Shown in pieces: positions 1 through 8,258 of a DNA stretch of 42,697 nucleotides. The stretch is from an uncultured Clostridia bacterium. GTDB lineage: Bacteria; Bacillota; Clostridia; Christensenellales; Borkfalkiaceae. The stretch lies in the NCBI GenBank assembly GCA_944327465.1, contig CALVHH010000022.1, positions 1-42,697 of the forward strand. The letters are read 5' to 3'. Every line of letters begins with the position of its first letter. Within the stretch, counting starts at the first letter, position 1. A program made the position numbers and the translations under genes. A model generated the notes under the pieces. That model was not told the origin of the DNA, searched no databases, and was given only the letters and a program-made list of their open reading frames with translations.

Positions 1-2
1 TT

Positions 3-77
3 AGGGGAATAGCTCAACGGTAGAGTCGCGGTCTCCAAAACCGTCGGTTGCATGTTCGAATCGTGTTTCCCCTGCCA
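3..77 (+). tRNA. tRNA-Trp (anticodon CCA)
   Basis: The acceptor stem AGGGGAA pairs with TTCCCCT, followed by discriminator G and an encoded CCA at 75-77. The anticodon stem GCGGT/ACCGT encloses the loop CTCCAAA, giving anticodon CCA at 35-37. G73 and CCA identify tRNA-Trp, and the body resembles Firmicutes tRNA-Trp. Its promoter lies outside the window or before position 1. Confidence 0.95.
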
Positions 78-83
78 AACTTC

Positions 84-132
84 AAAAATGCCCGTTTTTC
101 GTTGGTTTTTGCCCGAAAAACGGGCATTTTTT
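84..132 (+). terminator. Rho-independent terminator after tRNA-Trp
   Basis: An 18-base arm at 84-101 is the reverse complement of 114-131, and the stem is followed by a T run ending at 132. The symmetric A/T flanks would also let it work on the minus strand. Between this hairpin and the acpP terminator (133-260) nothing gene-like was seen. Confidence 0.9.
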
Positions 133-260
133 ATATATTTTTCTGTTATTAATTTCCCGTAATTTACCTGATTTGTTATCAAAGCACGTCATCAAATCAG
201 GCATTGCGTATCCGTCAATATTTATTTTAAGAACTTAATACATGCTTGTCAAGCAAAATA

Positions 261-301
261 TAAAAAAGAAACGCCCGTGCATATGCAAAATAGGCACGGG
301 C
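261..301 (-). terminator. Terminator of acpP
   Basis: GCCCGTGC at 273-280 pairs with GCACGGGC at 294-301. On the minus strand the stem is followed by a T-rich stretch (261-270). It lies directly after the acpP stop codon. Confidence 0.85.
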
Positions 302-309
302 TGAAATAA

Positions 310-531
310 TTATAATGAATTGAGAACTTCAACGAGATCGCCGACCGTCTTTATCGATGCCACCTTATCGTCGGGAATGGTCTTTCCCGTGGTGTCTTCA
401 AGGGTCATGAGCATTTCAACAATGTCAAGGCTGTCGGCACCGAGGTCTTCGATAATGTTGCTTTCGAGGGTGATTTTGGATTGAGGCAGATCGAGCTGCT
501 CTGCAAGCATCTTTGCTATTTCTTCAAACAT
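310..531 (-). CDS. acpP: Acyl carrier protein
   Basis: This 73-residue acidic protein carries growing acyl chains in fatty acid synthesis. The conserved GADSLD motif places the phosphopantetheine-bearing serine at residue 34, where 4'-phosphopantetheine would be attached by an ACP synthase. Length and helix pattern fit the family. AAGGAG lies a few bases before the ATG, so the start is well supported. A consensus promoter (562-590) and a terminator frame the gene, so it appears to be a single-gene unit downstream of tex. No other fatty acid synthesis gene is visible, so a more specialised acyl carrier cannot be excluded, though the sequence is typical of the primary-metabolism type. Confidence 0.92.
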   Translation of the reverse strand: MFEEIAKMLAEQLDLPQSKITLESNIIEDLGADSLDIVEMLMTLEDTTGKTIPDDKVASIKTVGDLVEVLNSL

Positions 532-561
532 TATTGTGTCTCCTTAAATGGTTATAACAAA

Positions 562-590
562 ATTCTACAATAAACTATCAAAACTGTCAA
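562..590 (-). promoter_or_regulatory. Sigma-A type promoter of acpP
   Basis: On the minus strand TTGACA (585-590) is separated by 17 bases from TAGAAT (562-567). It starts right after the tex stop codon and would give a leader of about 24 bases containing the AAGGAG site of acpP. Confidence 0.8.
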
Positions 591-598
591 GCACTTTT

Positions 599-2755
599 TC
601 AATTTGCCTGCTTTTTGACCTGTTTCAGCGAAAGCCCTATGCGCTGTTTTTTGACGTCGAGATTGATTATCACAGCCTTTACGCGCTGTCCCACCTTTAA
701 GACATCGGAGGGATGACGTATATATCTGTCGCTTATCTCGGAGACGTGCACAAGCCCGTCCTGGTGGACGCCTATATCGATAAACGCGCCGAAATCGATG
801 ACATTGCGTACCGTGCCTTCTACCTCCATGCCTACGGCAAGGTCTTCGATGCCCATTATATCACGGCGCAGTTTAGGCGCGGGGAGGCTGTCGCGGACGT
901 CTCGCCCCGGCTTTATCAGCTCGGCAATGATGTCGTTCATAGTCGCCCTGTCCAACCCGCAGTACTCTGCCGCCTTGTCCTCGCCGAACTGTTTTACTTT
1001 TTGTGGAAGGTCTGCAAGTTTGTTGTTTGCAACGTCTTCGGTGGTATATCCGAACAGCGATAAAAGCTTTTCTGCCTTTTCATAACTTTCGGGATGCACG
1101 GCGGTATTATCAAATATATTTTTGCCGCCGGGCACGCGCAGGAAGCCTGCGCACTGTTCGAACGCCTTGGCGCCAAGCTTTGAAACTTTTAAAAGCTGTT
1201 TGCGTTCGGTAAACGCGCCGTTTTCCTCACGGTACGCCACAATATTCTTAGCAATTCCTGAGTTGAGCCCCGCAACAAAGCGCAACAGCGACACGCTGGC
1301 GGTATTTAAATCGACGCCGACCGAATTGACGCAATCTTCGAGCACGCCGCCAAGCACGCTGTCGAGGCGCTTTTTATCCATATCATGCTGATACTGACCT
1401 ACGCCTATCGATTTGGGGTCTATCTTTATTAGTTCCGCCAGAGGGTCCTGCAGCCTGCGGGCGATAGATATCGCCGAACGAAGCGTGAGGTCATAGTCGG
1501 GAAACTCTTCGACCGCAAGCGGACTTGCAGAATACACGCTCGCCCCGGCTTCGTTTACAACAGCATAGCTGACATCGGCATCCACCTCCTTCAACAGCTC
1601 GGCAACAAAAATTTCAGTCTCCTTGCTCGCCGTGCCGTTGCCTATGGCTATCACGTTTACTCCGCACTTTGAAATGAGGTCCTTTATTATCCTCTTGCTC
1701 TCCTCTATCTTGTTGTGGGGAGGCACAGGATAGATAACCGAAGTCGCAAGCACTTTACCCGTAGCATCGACGACGGCGACCTTGCAGCCCGTGCGGTAAC
1801 CGGGGTCAAGCCCCAAAGTTACCTTGCCCTTTACGGGCGGCTGAAGCAGCAGCGGACGAAGATTGACTTCAAACATCTTTATGGCCTGCTCCGACGCTCT
1901 GTCGGTGAGAATAGCGCGCACTTCGCGCTCGATAGAAGGTTCGATAAGGCGGTCGTAACCGTCGTCGGCGGCTTCGGCAATTATATCCGCGCAGTCGCCC
2001 TTTGTATGTATATACTTAGCCGAGCAAACGCGTTTTGCCATTTCGGGATTAAAATAGAGCTTTACCTTTAAATGCCCTTCCTTTTCGCCGCGGTTTACCG
2101 CAAGTATGCGGTGATTCTTAATTTCGGGCACAAGTTCGGCGTAGTCGGCATACATCGCGTACGTACCCTTTTCGTCGTCTTCTATCATCTTCACCTGTAT
2201 TTCGCCGTGATTTTCAAAGAGCGACCGCAGTTTTTTGCGCAGCTCGGCATTATCCGAAATTATTTCGGCTATGATATCGCGGGCTCCCGATATGGCAGAA
2301 GCGACGTCTTCGACACCCTTTTCGGCGTCGATATATTTTTGCGCCTCTGCATAGGGGTCACCGTTCTGCTCCAAAATGAACTCGGCTAGCGGCTTTAAGC
2401 CCTTTTCGATGGCGACAGATGCCCTTGTACGCTTTTTCTGCTTGAACGGACGGTAGACGTCTTCGATTTCCGTGAGCGTAGTACAGCCATCGATAGCGGC
2501 GCGTATCTCGTCGGTCATTTTTTCCTGTTCGGTTATCGCCTTTGCCACCTCTTCCTTGCGCTTGTTGAGGTTTTGCAGATATTCATATCTGTCTGCAAAT
2601 TTTCTAAGCAATTGGTCGTCGATGGCACCCGTCATCTCTTTGCGGTAGCGCGCAATGAAGGGAATGGTGTTGCCCTCATCCAAAAGCTCGACGATGTTTT
2701 TTGCGTGTTCGGACCGAAGGTTGAATTCTGTTGTCAGTTGCTGTAAAATTTCCAT
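599..2755 (-). CDS. tex: Tex family RNA-binding transcription accessory protein
   Basis: Tex is a cytoplasmic nucleic-acid-binding protein related to Spt6, implicated in transcription and tolerance of toxic gene expression. The 718-residue length is normal. Visible parts are the helical N-terminal region, a YqgF-like RNase H fold beginning near residue 320 (LGLDPGYRTG), helix-hairpin-helix segments around 500-560, and a C-terminal S1 domain (about 645-715, with GTVRNVIDFGAFIDIG). The start lies 4 bases after the stop of the AlkD-like gene, so translation is probably coupled; the ribosome site (AGGAAG) is very close to the ATG. It is the last gene of the long minus-strand run before acpP, which has its own promoter. 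Confidence 0.95.
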   Translation of the reverse strand: MEILQQLTTEFNLRSEHAKNIVELLDEGNTIPFIARYRKEMTGAIDDQLLRKFADRYEYLQNLNKRKEEVAKAITEQEKMTDEIRAAIDGCTTLTEIEDVYRPFKQKKRTRASVAIEKGLKPLAEFILEQNGDPYAEAQKYIDAEKGVEDVASAISGARDIIAEIISDNAELRKKLRSLFENHGEIQVKMIEDDEKGTYAMYADYAELVPEIKNHRILAVNRGEKEGHLKVKLYFNPEMAKRVCSAKYIHTKGDCADIIAEAADDGYDRLIEPSIEREVRAILTDRASEQAIKMFEVNLRPLLLQPPVKGKVTLGLDPGYRTGCKVAVVDATGKVLATSVIYPVPPHNKIEESKRIIKDLISKCGVNVIAIGNGTASKETEIFVAELLKEVDADVSYAVVNEAGASVYSASPLAVEEFPDYDLTLRSAISIARRLQDPLAELIKIDPKSIGVGQYQHDMDKKRLDSVLGGVLEDCVNSVGVDLNTASVSLLRFVAGLNSGIAKNIVAYREENGAFTERKQLLKVSKLGAKAFEQCAGFLRVPGGKNIFDNTAVHPESYEKAEKLLSLFGYTTEDVANNKLADLPQKVKQFGEDKAAEYCGLDRATMNDIIAELIKPGRDVRDSLPAPKLRRDIMGIEDLAVGMEVEGTVRNVIDFGAFIDIGVHQDGLVHVSEISDRYIRHPSDVLKVGQRVKAVIINLDVKKQRIGLSLKQVKKQAN

Positions 2756-2759
2756 CTTC

Positions 2760-3428
2760 CTATCTCTTTAATTTATTGAGGTTTATTTTTTGTTCAGACG
2801 TAAGTCTGTAACTTTCCTTAGCTTTTTGTATTGCTTTGTTGTGCGTCTTTGCCGTAAGAGCGTTGCTTTTCAAAAACCGCACGCCCTCATCGTAAAATTT
2901 TACCAACACTTCGGCAATGAGCCATGCCACACCCATATGCACATAGTACATAGAAGTATCGGCTTTTTGGCAACACGAAAATATAATATCCAGATACTTT
3001 TGCTCCATATAATACGAGAGCAGCGTAGTTATTGCAAAGCGCTGCGAAAATTCACGCGGAGCGGCAAGATATTTTTGTATATATGGTAAAAACTCGTCGC
3101 GATGCAAAGAAATACATTTTGGCGAAAAGCCGTCGCAAGTCGCCCAATTATCGATGAGCCCGACACATATGTCGACATAGCCGATGAACCTGTCATACGG
3201 AAGCTGCGCCACAGCCGAAAGTTTGACGAACGTAACTTCATAAAACTCGTCGGGAAAGGACATGAGCTCGTCCTCTCTTCCCTTAAAAAGTTTTGCCGCC
3301 TTTCTCAGTTTAGGTATCGTAACGCCCAGCACGCTTATCTCATCGTTTTTTAAAAGCTTTGTATGGAACCGACGATATTTTTCATCCGCGGCGTCATTGA
3401 GGTATGCCAAAAACTGTCCGTAATTCAT
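2760..3428 (-). CDS. AlkD-like DNA alkylation repair glycosylase
   Basis: This 222-residue protein belongs to the HEAT-like-repeat DNA alkylation repair family, whose members remove N3- and N7-alkylated purines without flipping the base. The hallmark segment LIDNWATCDGF places W95 and D99 at positions matching the conserved Trp and catalytic Asp of AlkD. The rest is all-helical with many basic residues. The start is an ATG with AAGGAGG about 12 bases upstream, inside the preceding glycosylase gene, which it overlaps by 35 bases. The pairing with a deaminated-base glycosylase suggests a small base-excision-repair unit. AlkC/AlkD subtype cannot be settled by eye. Confidence 0.85.
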   Translation of the reverse strand: MNYGQFLAYLNDAADEKYRRFHTKLLKNDEISVLGVTIPKLRKAAKLFKGREDELMSFPDEFYEVTFVKLSAVAQLPYDRFIGYVDICVGLIDNWATCDGFSPKCISLHRDEFLPYIQKYLAAPREFSQRFAITTLLSYYMEQKYLDIIFSCCQKADTSMYYVHMGVAWLIAEVLVKFYDEGVRFLKSNALTAKTHNKAIQKAKESYRLTSEQKINLNKLKR

Positions 3429-3882
3429 TGAGCCAGGCGTCCTCCTTTTTTGAAGTATTAGCAGGACTTGTTGAAGGCAGCTTTATGTACGGCACCGGCA
3501 AATTTGCATAATGCTTTAAAAAAATTTTATACGCAGTGCCGCCGTTTAAAATTATTCTTTTTATACTGCAGGCATCCAACACCAAACCAAGATCTGCCAC
3601 CTGATAATTTTTTATGCTGCTGTCCGCACTGCCGCGTATCTCGCAGCATGTGACAATATCCCACAGCGCTATTTTATTGCCGCACAGAAAATCCTTCTTT
3701 TCGGACACCGTCTGCGGAACGGGTCTGCCGAACGCCGACGCAAGCAGACGCCAAAAGTCGTTCCTGGGATTTCCGTAATAAAAGCTTTGCTGCCTGCTCA
3801 TTACGGAGGGAAAACTGCCGAGAATGAGAACTTCGCTGTCTCTGTTGAAAAACGGCTCGAAGCCTTTCATCCTTTCGCTCAC
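3394..3882 (-). CDS. DNA-deoxyinosine glycosylase (uracil-DNA glycosylase superfamily)
   Basis: This 162-residue protein matches the hypoxanthine-DNA glycosylase branch (family 6) of the uracil-DNA glycosylase superfamily, which excises deaminated adenine. Motif 1 is LILGSFPSVMSRQQSFYYG followed by NPRNDFW (about residues 19-44), and the C-terminal motif is LPSTSPANT near residues 134-142. It overlaps the M16 peptidase stop by 4 bases (ATGA) and itself overlaps the AlkD-like gene by 35 bases, so all three are translationally coupled. A mismatch-specific uracil glycosylase is the alternative, but the NPRNDFW segment favours the hypoxanthine type. Confidence 0.87.
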   Translation of the reverse strand: MSERMKGFEPFFNRDSEVLILGSFPSVMSRQQSFYYGNPRNDFWRLLASAFGRPVPQTVSEKKDFLCGNKIALWDIVTCCEIRGSADSSIKNYQVADLGLVLDACSIKRIILNGGTAYKIFLKHYANLPVPYIKLPSTSPANTSKKEDAWLNELRTVFGIPQ

Positions 3883-5114
3883 AGATGCCTGTCCACCTTG
3901 CCGACAACGGCAGTAGCCCTGTATCTTTCATCAAAATTATATTCGATAGCCTGCAAAACGTCCTGATACGTAACCGAAGTTATCTTCTTTACCCTGTCTT
4001 CGAAATTGTAGATGTTTCCGCTGTAAATAAGCTCCTTACCATACAGCAGCATCTGCGAGCTGGTATTTTCCTGGGCAAAAATCTGCGACGCCAAGAGCTG
4101 TTCTTTGCCGCGTTTAAATTCGTATTCGGTTATATTTTTGCGCCTGATATCTTCAATACACGAATAGATTGCTTCAACGGAATGCTCATAATTATCTGCA
4201 TTCACACCGGCGTATATCACGAGCGAACCCGTATCCTTATAGGAAGTGAGATAGGAATAGACGGTATAGGCAAGCCCGCGCTTTTCCCTGACTTCCTGGA
4301 AGAGCCTTGAAGACATACTGCCGCCGAGAACGGCGTTGACAATCATGGTAGCGTCGGCCAAAGGCTCATATCTCTTCATTGAAGGATAAGCTATGCCTAC
4401 ATGTACCTGCTCTATGTCCTTCTTTTTAGACAAATTTTTACTCTGCAGATTGACTTCGACGGCGCGGTACGAGCCGCTGCCTGCGGGCAAATCCGAAAAA
4501 TACTTTTCAACAAGCTCCTGCGCCTGTTCAACCGAAATATTCCCCGCCATAGATATGACGATGTTGTCGGTGGTGTATCTGTCCGCCATGTAGGCGAGAA
4601 TATTCTGCTTTTTAAAGGAGCGCACGTTTTTGCGGGGTCCCAAAATATTTCTGCCGTAATTCCTGTCCCCGAAAAACGCCTTCGACAGTAAATCGAGGCA
4701 GAGGTCATCGGGGGTATCCTCGTTCATGGCTATCTCTTCGAGCACTACTCCCTTTTCTCTTTTCATCTCCTCGGCGGGAAAGGTCGAGTTAAGGAAGATA
4801 TCGGCAAGTATTTCAAAAGCTTCGGCGGCGTGGTCTGACGTGGACTTCGCGTAGTAACACGTCATGTCCTTGCCGGTAAAAGCATTGACCTGCGCGCCGA
4901 TGGCGTCCATTCCGTCAGAGATATCAAACGCCGTGCGCTTTTTTGTCCCTTTGAACATCATGTGCTCAATAAAGTGCGAGATGCCGTCCTCTTCGTCGCT
5001 TTCAACACAAGCGCCCGTACCCACGATAATGCCCATTGTTACCGATAAAAGTCCGCTCATCTGCTTTACGATGAGCCTTATTCCGTTATCTAACTGTTTA
5101 AAGTGTACCATCAT
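3879..5114 (-). CDS. M16 family zinc metallopeptidase (MlpA/YmxG-like)
   Basis: This 411-residue M16B peptidase carries the inverted zinc motif HFIEH (H47, E50, H51), with the distal zinc-ligand glutamate expected in VVLEEIAMNED near residue 127. No signal peptide is seen, so it is probably cytoplasmic. Two consecutive ATG codons open the reading frame; the first overlaps the upstream stop (ATGA), while the second, 3 bases on, is better spaced from the AGGAG. In Bacillus subtilis the homologue mlpA follows ylxY, a NodB-fold gene, and the same order is kept here. Substrate is unknown. Confidence 0.9.
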   Translation of the reverse strand: MMVHFKQLDNGIRLIVKQMSGLLSVTMGIIVGTGACVESDEEDGISHFIEHMMFKGTKKRTAFDISDGMDAIGAQVNAFTGKDMTCYYAKSTSDHAAEAFEILADIFLNSTFPAEEMKREKGVVLEEIAMNEDTPDDLCLDLLSKAFFGDRNYGRNILGPRKNVRSFKKQNILAYMADRYTTDNIVISMAGNISVEQAQELVEKYFSDLPAGSGSYRAVEVNLQSKNLSKKKDIEQVHVGIAYPSMKRYEPLADATMIVNAVLGGSMSSRLFQEVREKRGLAYTVYSYLTSYKDTGSLVIYAGVNADNYEHSVEAIYSCIEDIRRKNITEYEFKRGKEQLLASQIFAQENTSSQMLLYGKELIYSGNIYNFEDRVKKITSVTYQDVLQAIEYNFDERYRATAVVGKVDRHL

Positions 5115-5815
5115 TCTCCTAAGTTCTTCGAAACCGTAACAAACGAAAGTCCGCTCGAAGATATGTAAGATATTATATCAGGCAGCGCAGCTACCGTTAC
5201 GTCCATAGGATGCATCAGAATAAATTCGCCGTTTACAATATTTTGCGTGGCGCGCTCGCAAATCAGCTTGGTATCGCTGTCGCGCCAGTCTATCGTATCC
5301 CGCGACCACATTATAGCCTTTACGCCCAACATTGAGCATGCCGAAAGCGTGTTTTCGTTGAATGCTCCCGAAGGCGGAGCAAACAGCGAGATATCGCTGC
5401 CGAGAATGGCATTCAACAATTTTATGCTCGGCAATATTTCGTCATAGTTCTGGCGATAAGTCATGGCGGAGTGGTCTTTATGGAAATACCCGTGCGAACC
5501 GATTTCGTGTCCGTTTTTTGCTATCTCGCGCACGCAGTCGACGTTGTCGTCCGCCCAGCACCCGCCGAGGAAAAAAGTTGCGCTGACATCAAATTCGTTC
5601 AAGATATCGAGTATCTTATAGACGTTCGAAGTATTCTGATAGACATTGAACATCAGCGAAACGCCGCAAGCTGTCTCTTTTGCAGAGTAATATGGCTGAT
5701 CATGTTCACCCGAAACCTGCACGGCGTTGCCGTCTGCAAAGCCCACAACGCAGGTAACGGCAATTATTGCGCACAGAACAGCATTGACTATGAATGGCGT
5801 AAGTTTGTTTTTCAA
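5111..5815 (-). CDS. NodB-fold polysaccharide deacetylase-like protein with altered motif 1
   Basis: A 234-residue protein with an N-terminal hydrophobic segment (about residues 7-27), so it is secreted or membrane-anchored. The NodB fold is seen from residue 50 on. Motif 2, SHGYFHKDH (107-115), keeps the two metal-binding histidines and PPSGAFN resembles motif 3. Motif 1, normally TFDD, reads MFNV (55-58), so both the catalytic-base Asp and the metal Asp are replaced. This may be a subfamily trait rather than decay, because the rest of the domain is intact. The start is TTG preceded by AGGGG. Position before the M16 gene parallels ylxY-mlpA of Bacillus. A sporulation or cell-wall role is inferred only. 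Confidence 0.8.
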   Translation of the reverse strand: MKNKLTPFIVNAVLCAIIAVTCVVGFADGNAVQVSGEHDQPYYSAKETACGVSLMFNVYQNTSNVYKILDILNEFDVSATFFLGGCWADDNVDCVREIAKNGHEIGSHGYFHKDHSAMTYRQNYDEILPSIKLLNAILGSDISLFAPPSGAFNENTLSACSMLGVKAIMWSRDTIDWRDSDTKLICERATQNIVNGEFILMHPMDVTVAALPDIISYISSSGLSFVTVSKNLGE

Positions 5816-5841
5816 AATAAGTTTACCCCTAAACAGAAATA

Positions 5842-5878
5842 CTATTAATATTTTATTTAGGAGTCGGCAAAATTTTGC
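5842..5878 (-). promoter_or_regulatory. Possible promoter with a palindrome over the -35 box
   Basis: On the minus strand TTGCCG (5865-5870) is 17 bases from TAATAG (5842-5847). The perfect 12-base palindrome GCAAAATTTTGC (5867-5878) overlaps the -35 box. It lies in the 66-base gap between mutS2 and the NodB-fold gene and could be a second start for the downstream genes. The boxes are weak matches. Confidence 0.4.
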
Positions 5879-5881
5879 TTG

Positions 5882-8254
5882 TTATTTGAGGGTGATTATC
5901 GTAACGCCCGTCTCACCCTCTCCGTATTTGCCGAGCCGGAACGAGCTGACGTTTTTATGCCTGCGAAGATGCGCCGAAATGGCTTCGCGCAATTTGCCCG
6001 TGCCCACGCCGTGTATTACTTTTATCTCCTCGAGGTTGTTCAACACTGCTCTGTCTATGAAATTATCGACTTCGCTGAGCGCCTCGGGCACGGTCATGCC
6101 CAAAAGATTTATCTCAAGTTCGGGCTTTGACGGCGCAAAATCGCCGCTCTTTCTTATCCTTACTTCACGCTTGTTCTGTCTGTCGGCGGAAATGTTCACC
6201 TTTTGCAGCGCAGATATTTTACAGCGCGTCTTTATGGTTCCGCACAGTACCTCGGCTTCTCCCTTCCCGGCATTGACCGAAAGCACCTGACCGACAGATT
6301 CCAGAGTTGCAAAATATACGTTGTCGCCGACATGCAAATTATCTGCGGTGGCAGGCTCGTATTCGTTCAGCTTTTCTTCCGCCCGCTCTTCACCGTAAGC
6401 TGCATCTTTGAGCTTGTTTTTGAGCGTACGCGCCTTTATCAAATCTGCCTGACCGAGTTCTTCCTTTCTGAACAGCTCTTCCATCTCGTCAAGCAGTTCT
6501 TCAGCCATTGCCGTGCGCTCGTTAATTATGCGCCTGCTCTCTGCACGCGCATTGGCAGTAAGCTTTTCGCGCTGTCTTTCAAGTTCATCTATCTTTTTGT
6601 TTACTTCAGCCAACCTGGTTTTGAGCTGAGCCGAAAGTTCGTTAGCTTCCTGCAGTTTTTTATCGGCTTCTATCCTGCTGTCCTCTGCCCGGCGCACGAT
6701 ATTTTCAAACGCCTTGCCTCCTTCGGAGAGAAAGGATACCGCGCGCTGCAAGATTTTATCGTCCATACCCAGCCGCCTGCATATTGCCAGAGCGTTGCTG
6801 GCGCCGGGCAGACCTATCTTTATGGAATACAGCGGCTTGAGTGTGGAGGCATCGAATTCCATAGACGCATTCTCTATGCCGTCGACAGTATATGCAAATT
6901 CTTTCAGCGGCGTAAAATGGGTAGTTACAATACCTCTGCAGCCTATTTTCAGCAGATGCTCCACAACGGCTTTGGCAAGCGCCTGCCCCTCGTCGGGGTT
7001 GGTGCCGCCGCCGAGTTCGTCGATGAGCACAAAACTGCCCTGAGTCGCTCTTTTGCACATGTCAATTACGGCAGTTATGTGGCTTGAAAACGTGGAGAGG
7101 CTCTCTTCGATGCTTTGACTGTCGCCCACGTCGCAGAAAATATCGTCAAATATGCATACGGACGAACCCTCCGCAGCCGGGATGTACATGCCGCAAGCCG
7201 CCATGAGACAGAACAGCCCGCACATCTTTAAGGTCACCGTTTTGCCGCCCGTATTGGCGCCGCTTATCAACAAAAAGTTATAACTTCCGCCCAGCTCCAC
7301 GGAAACGGGCACGACCTTTTCTCTGTCAATAAGCGGATGTCTGCCCTTTATTATATTGATGTACCCGCGCTTGTTTACCTGTGGCTGAACGCATTTATTT
7401 GCATAGCAATACTGCGCGCGGGCATAGTAGCTTTCCAGCTCGCTCAGGACGCGGATATCCGTTTTAAGTCGTTCGGACATATTTCCTACGGCAGCGGAGA
7501 GCTCCTTTAAAATGCGCTCAACTTCTTCGCGCTCGTCTATCTGCAGAGCCACAAGCTCGTTGTTCAGCTCAAGCACATATTCCGGTTCGACAAAAAATGT
7601 CGCGCCCGTCTGGGAACGGTCATGCACCAGCCCCTTCACACGCGAACGATATTCGGCTTTGACGGGGATGACATATCTGTCCCCGCGCATCGTGACAATG
7701 CCGTCCTGAAGATATTTTGCCGTTTCGCCCGTGACGTATTCCGAAAGTTTAGAGCGGATGCGCTCGTTGAGACTCTTTATTCTGCTCCTGATTGAATAGA
7801 GCGCCGCGCTCGCGTGGTCCCATACTTCATCATCGGAAATTATTTTTTCGGTTATGTCGTCTTCGAGATTTTTATCAAAATAGATATTCGCGCTGTCGCC
7901 CTTTATCTTTACGATCTCGTCGTCATCCACGCTGTTTATCGAAGTATACGCCATCCTCGCCGAACGTAACAGCTCGTTCACCTGCCTCAACTCCGCACAC
8001 GACAGCACGGAACGCTTGGACGCCCTGACCAACAATTCTTCGACGTCGGAAAAATACTGTATGCCGCTCAATCCGTATCTGAACAGCAGTTTCAGACATT
8101 CGCCCGTGCGGCTCAGCGCCTCTCGGGCATCCGAAAGGTCGGTTACGGGCATCAATTCGCCCAGGATTTTCTTTGTCCCTTCAAGACAGGCATACTCCGC
8201 GCAGCCGTCAAGCACTTTATTGAGTTCTAACCTTTCGATACTTTTGATATCCAT
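5882..8254 (-). CDS. mutS2: MutS2 ATPase/endonuclease
   Basis: MutS2 suppresses homologous recombination and, in Bacillus, also acts on collided ribosomes. The 790-residue protein has core and clamp helices at 1-300, a Walker A motif SGANTGGKT (331-339), a Walker B region with LIDELGGGTNPDEG, a long charged coiled coil (about 510-630), and a C-terminal Smr nuclease domain (about 710-790) with HGVGTGKLR. There is no N-terminal mismatch-recognition domain, which separates it from MutS. The start lies 4 bases after the U32 stop, in the uvrC-HAD-U32-mutS2 series. Confidence 0.95.
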   Translation of the reverse strand: MDIKSIERLELNKVLDGCAEYACLEGTKKILGELMPVTDLSDAREALSRTGECLKLLFRYGLSGIQYFSDVEELLVRASKRSVLSCAELRQVNELLRSARMAYTSINSVDDDEIVKIKGDSANIYFDKNLEDDITEKIISDDEVWDHASAALYSIRSRIKSLNERIRSKLSEYVTGETAKYLQDGIVTMRGDRYVIPVKAEYRSRVKGLVHDRSQTGATFFVEPEYVLELNNELVALQIDEREEVERILKELSAAVGNMSERLKTDIRVLSELESYYARAQYCYANKCVQPQVNKRGYINIIKGRHPLIDREKVVPVSVELGGSYNFLLISGANTGGKTVTLKMCGLFCLMAACGMYIPAAEGSSVCIFDDIFCDVGDSQSIEESLSTFSSHITAVIDMCKRATQGSFVLIDELGGGTNPDEGQALAKAVVEHLLKIGCRGIVTTHFTPLKEFAYTVDGIENASMEFDASTLKPLYSIKIGLPGASNALAICRRLGMDDKILQRAVSFLSEGGKAFENIVRRAEDSRIEADKKLQEANELSAQLKTRLAEVNKKIDELERQREKLTANARAESRRIINERTAMAEELLDEMEELFRKEELGQADLIKARTLKNKLKDAAYGEERAEEKLNEYEPATADNLHVGDNVYFATLESVGQVLSVNAGKGEAEVLCGTIKTRCKISALQKVNISADRQNKREVRIRKSGDFAPSKPELEINLLGMTVPEALSEVDNFIDRAVLNNLEEIKVIHGVGTGKLREAISAHLRRHKNVSSFRLGKYGEGETGVTIITLK

Positions 8255-8258
8255 AACT

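Noticed and set aside
6203-7087. A 294-codon plus-strand open frame opposite mutS2
   Set aside because: It lies wholly inside mutS2 on the other strand and its translation has no recognisable domain.
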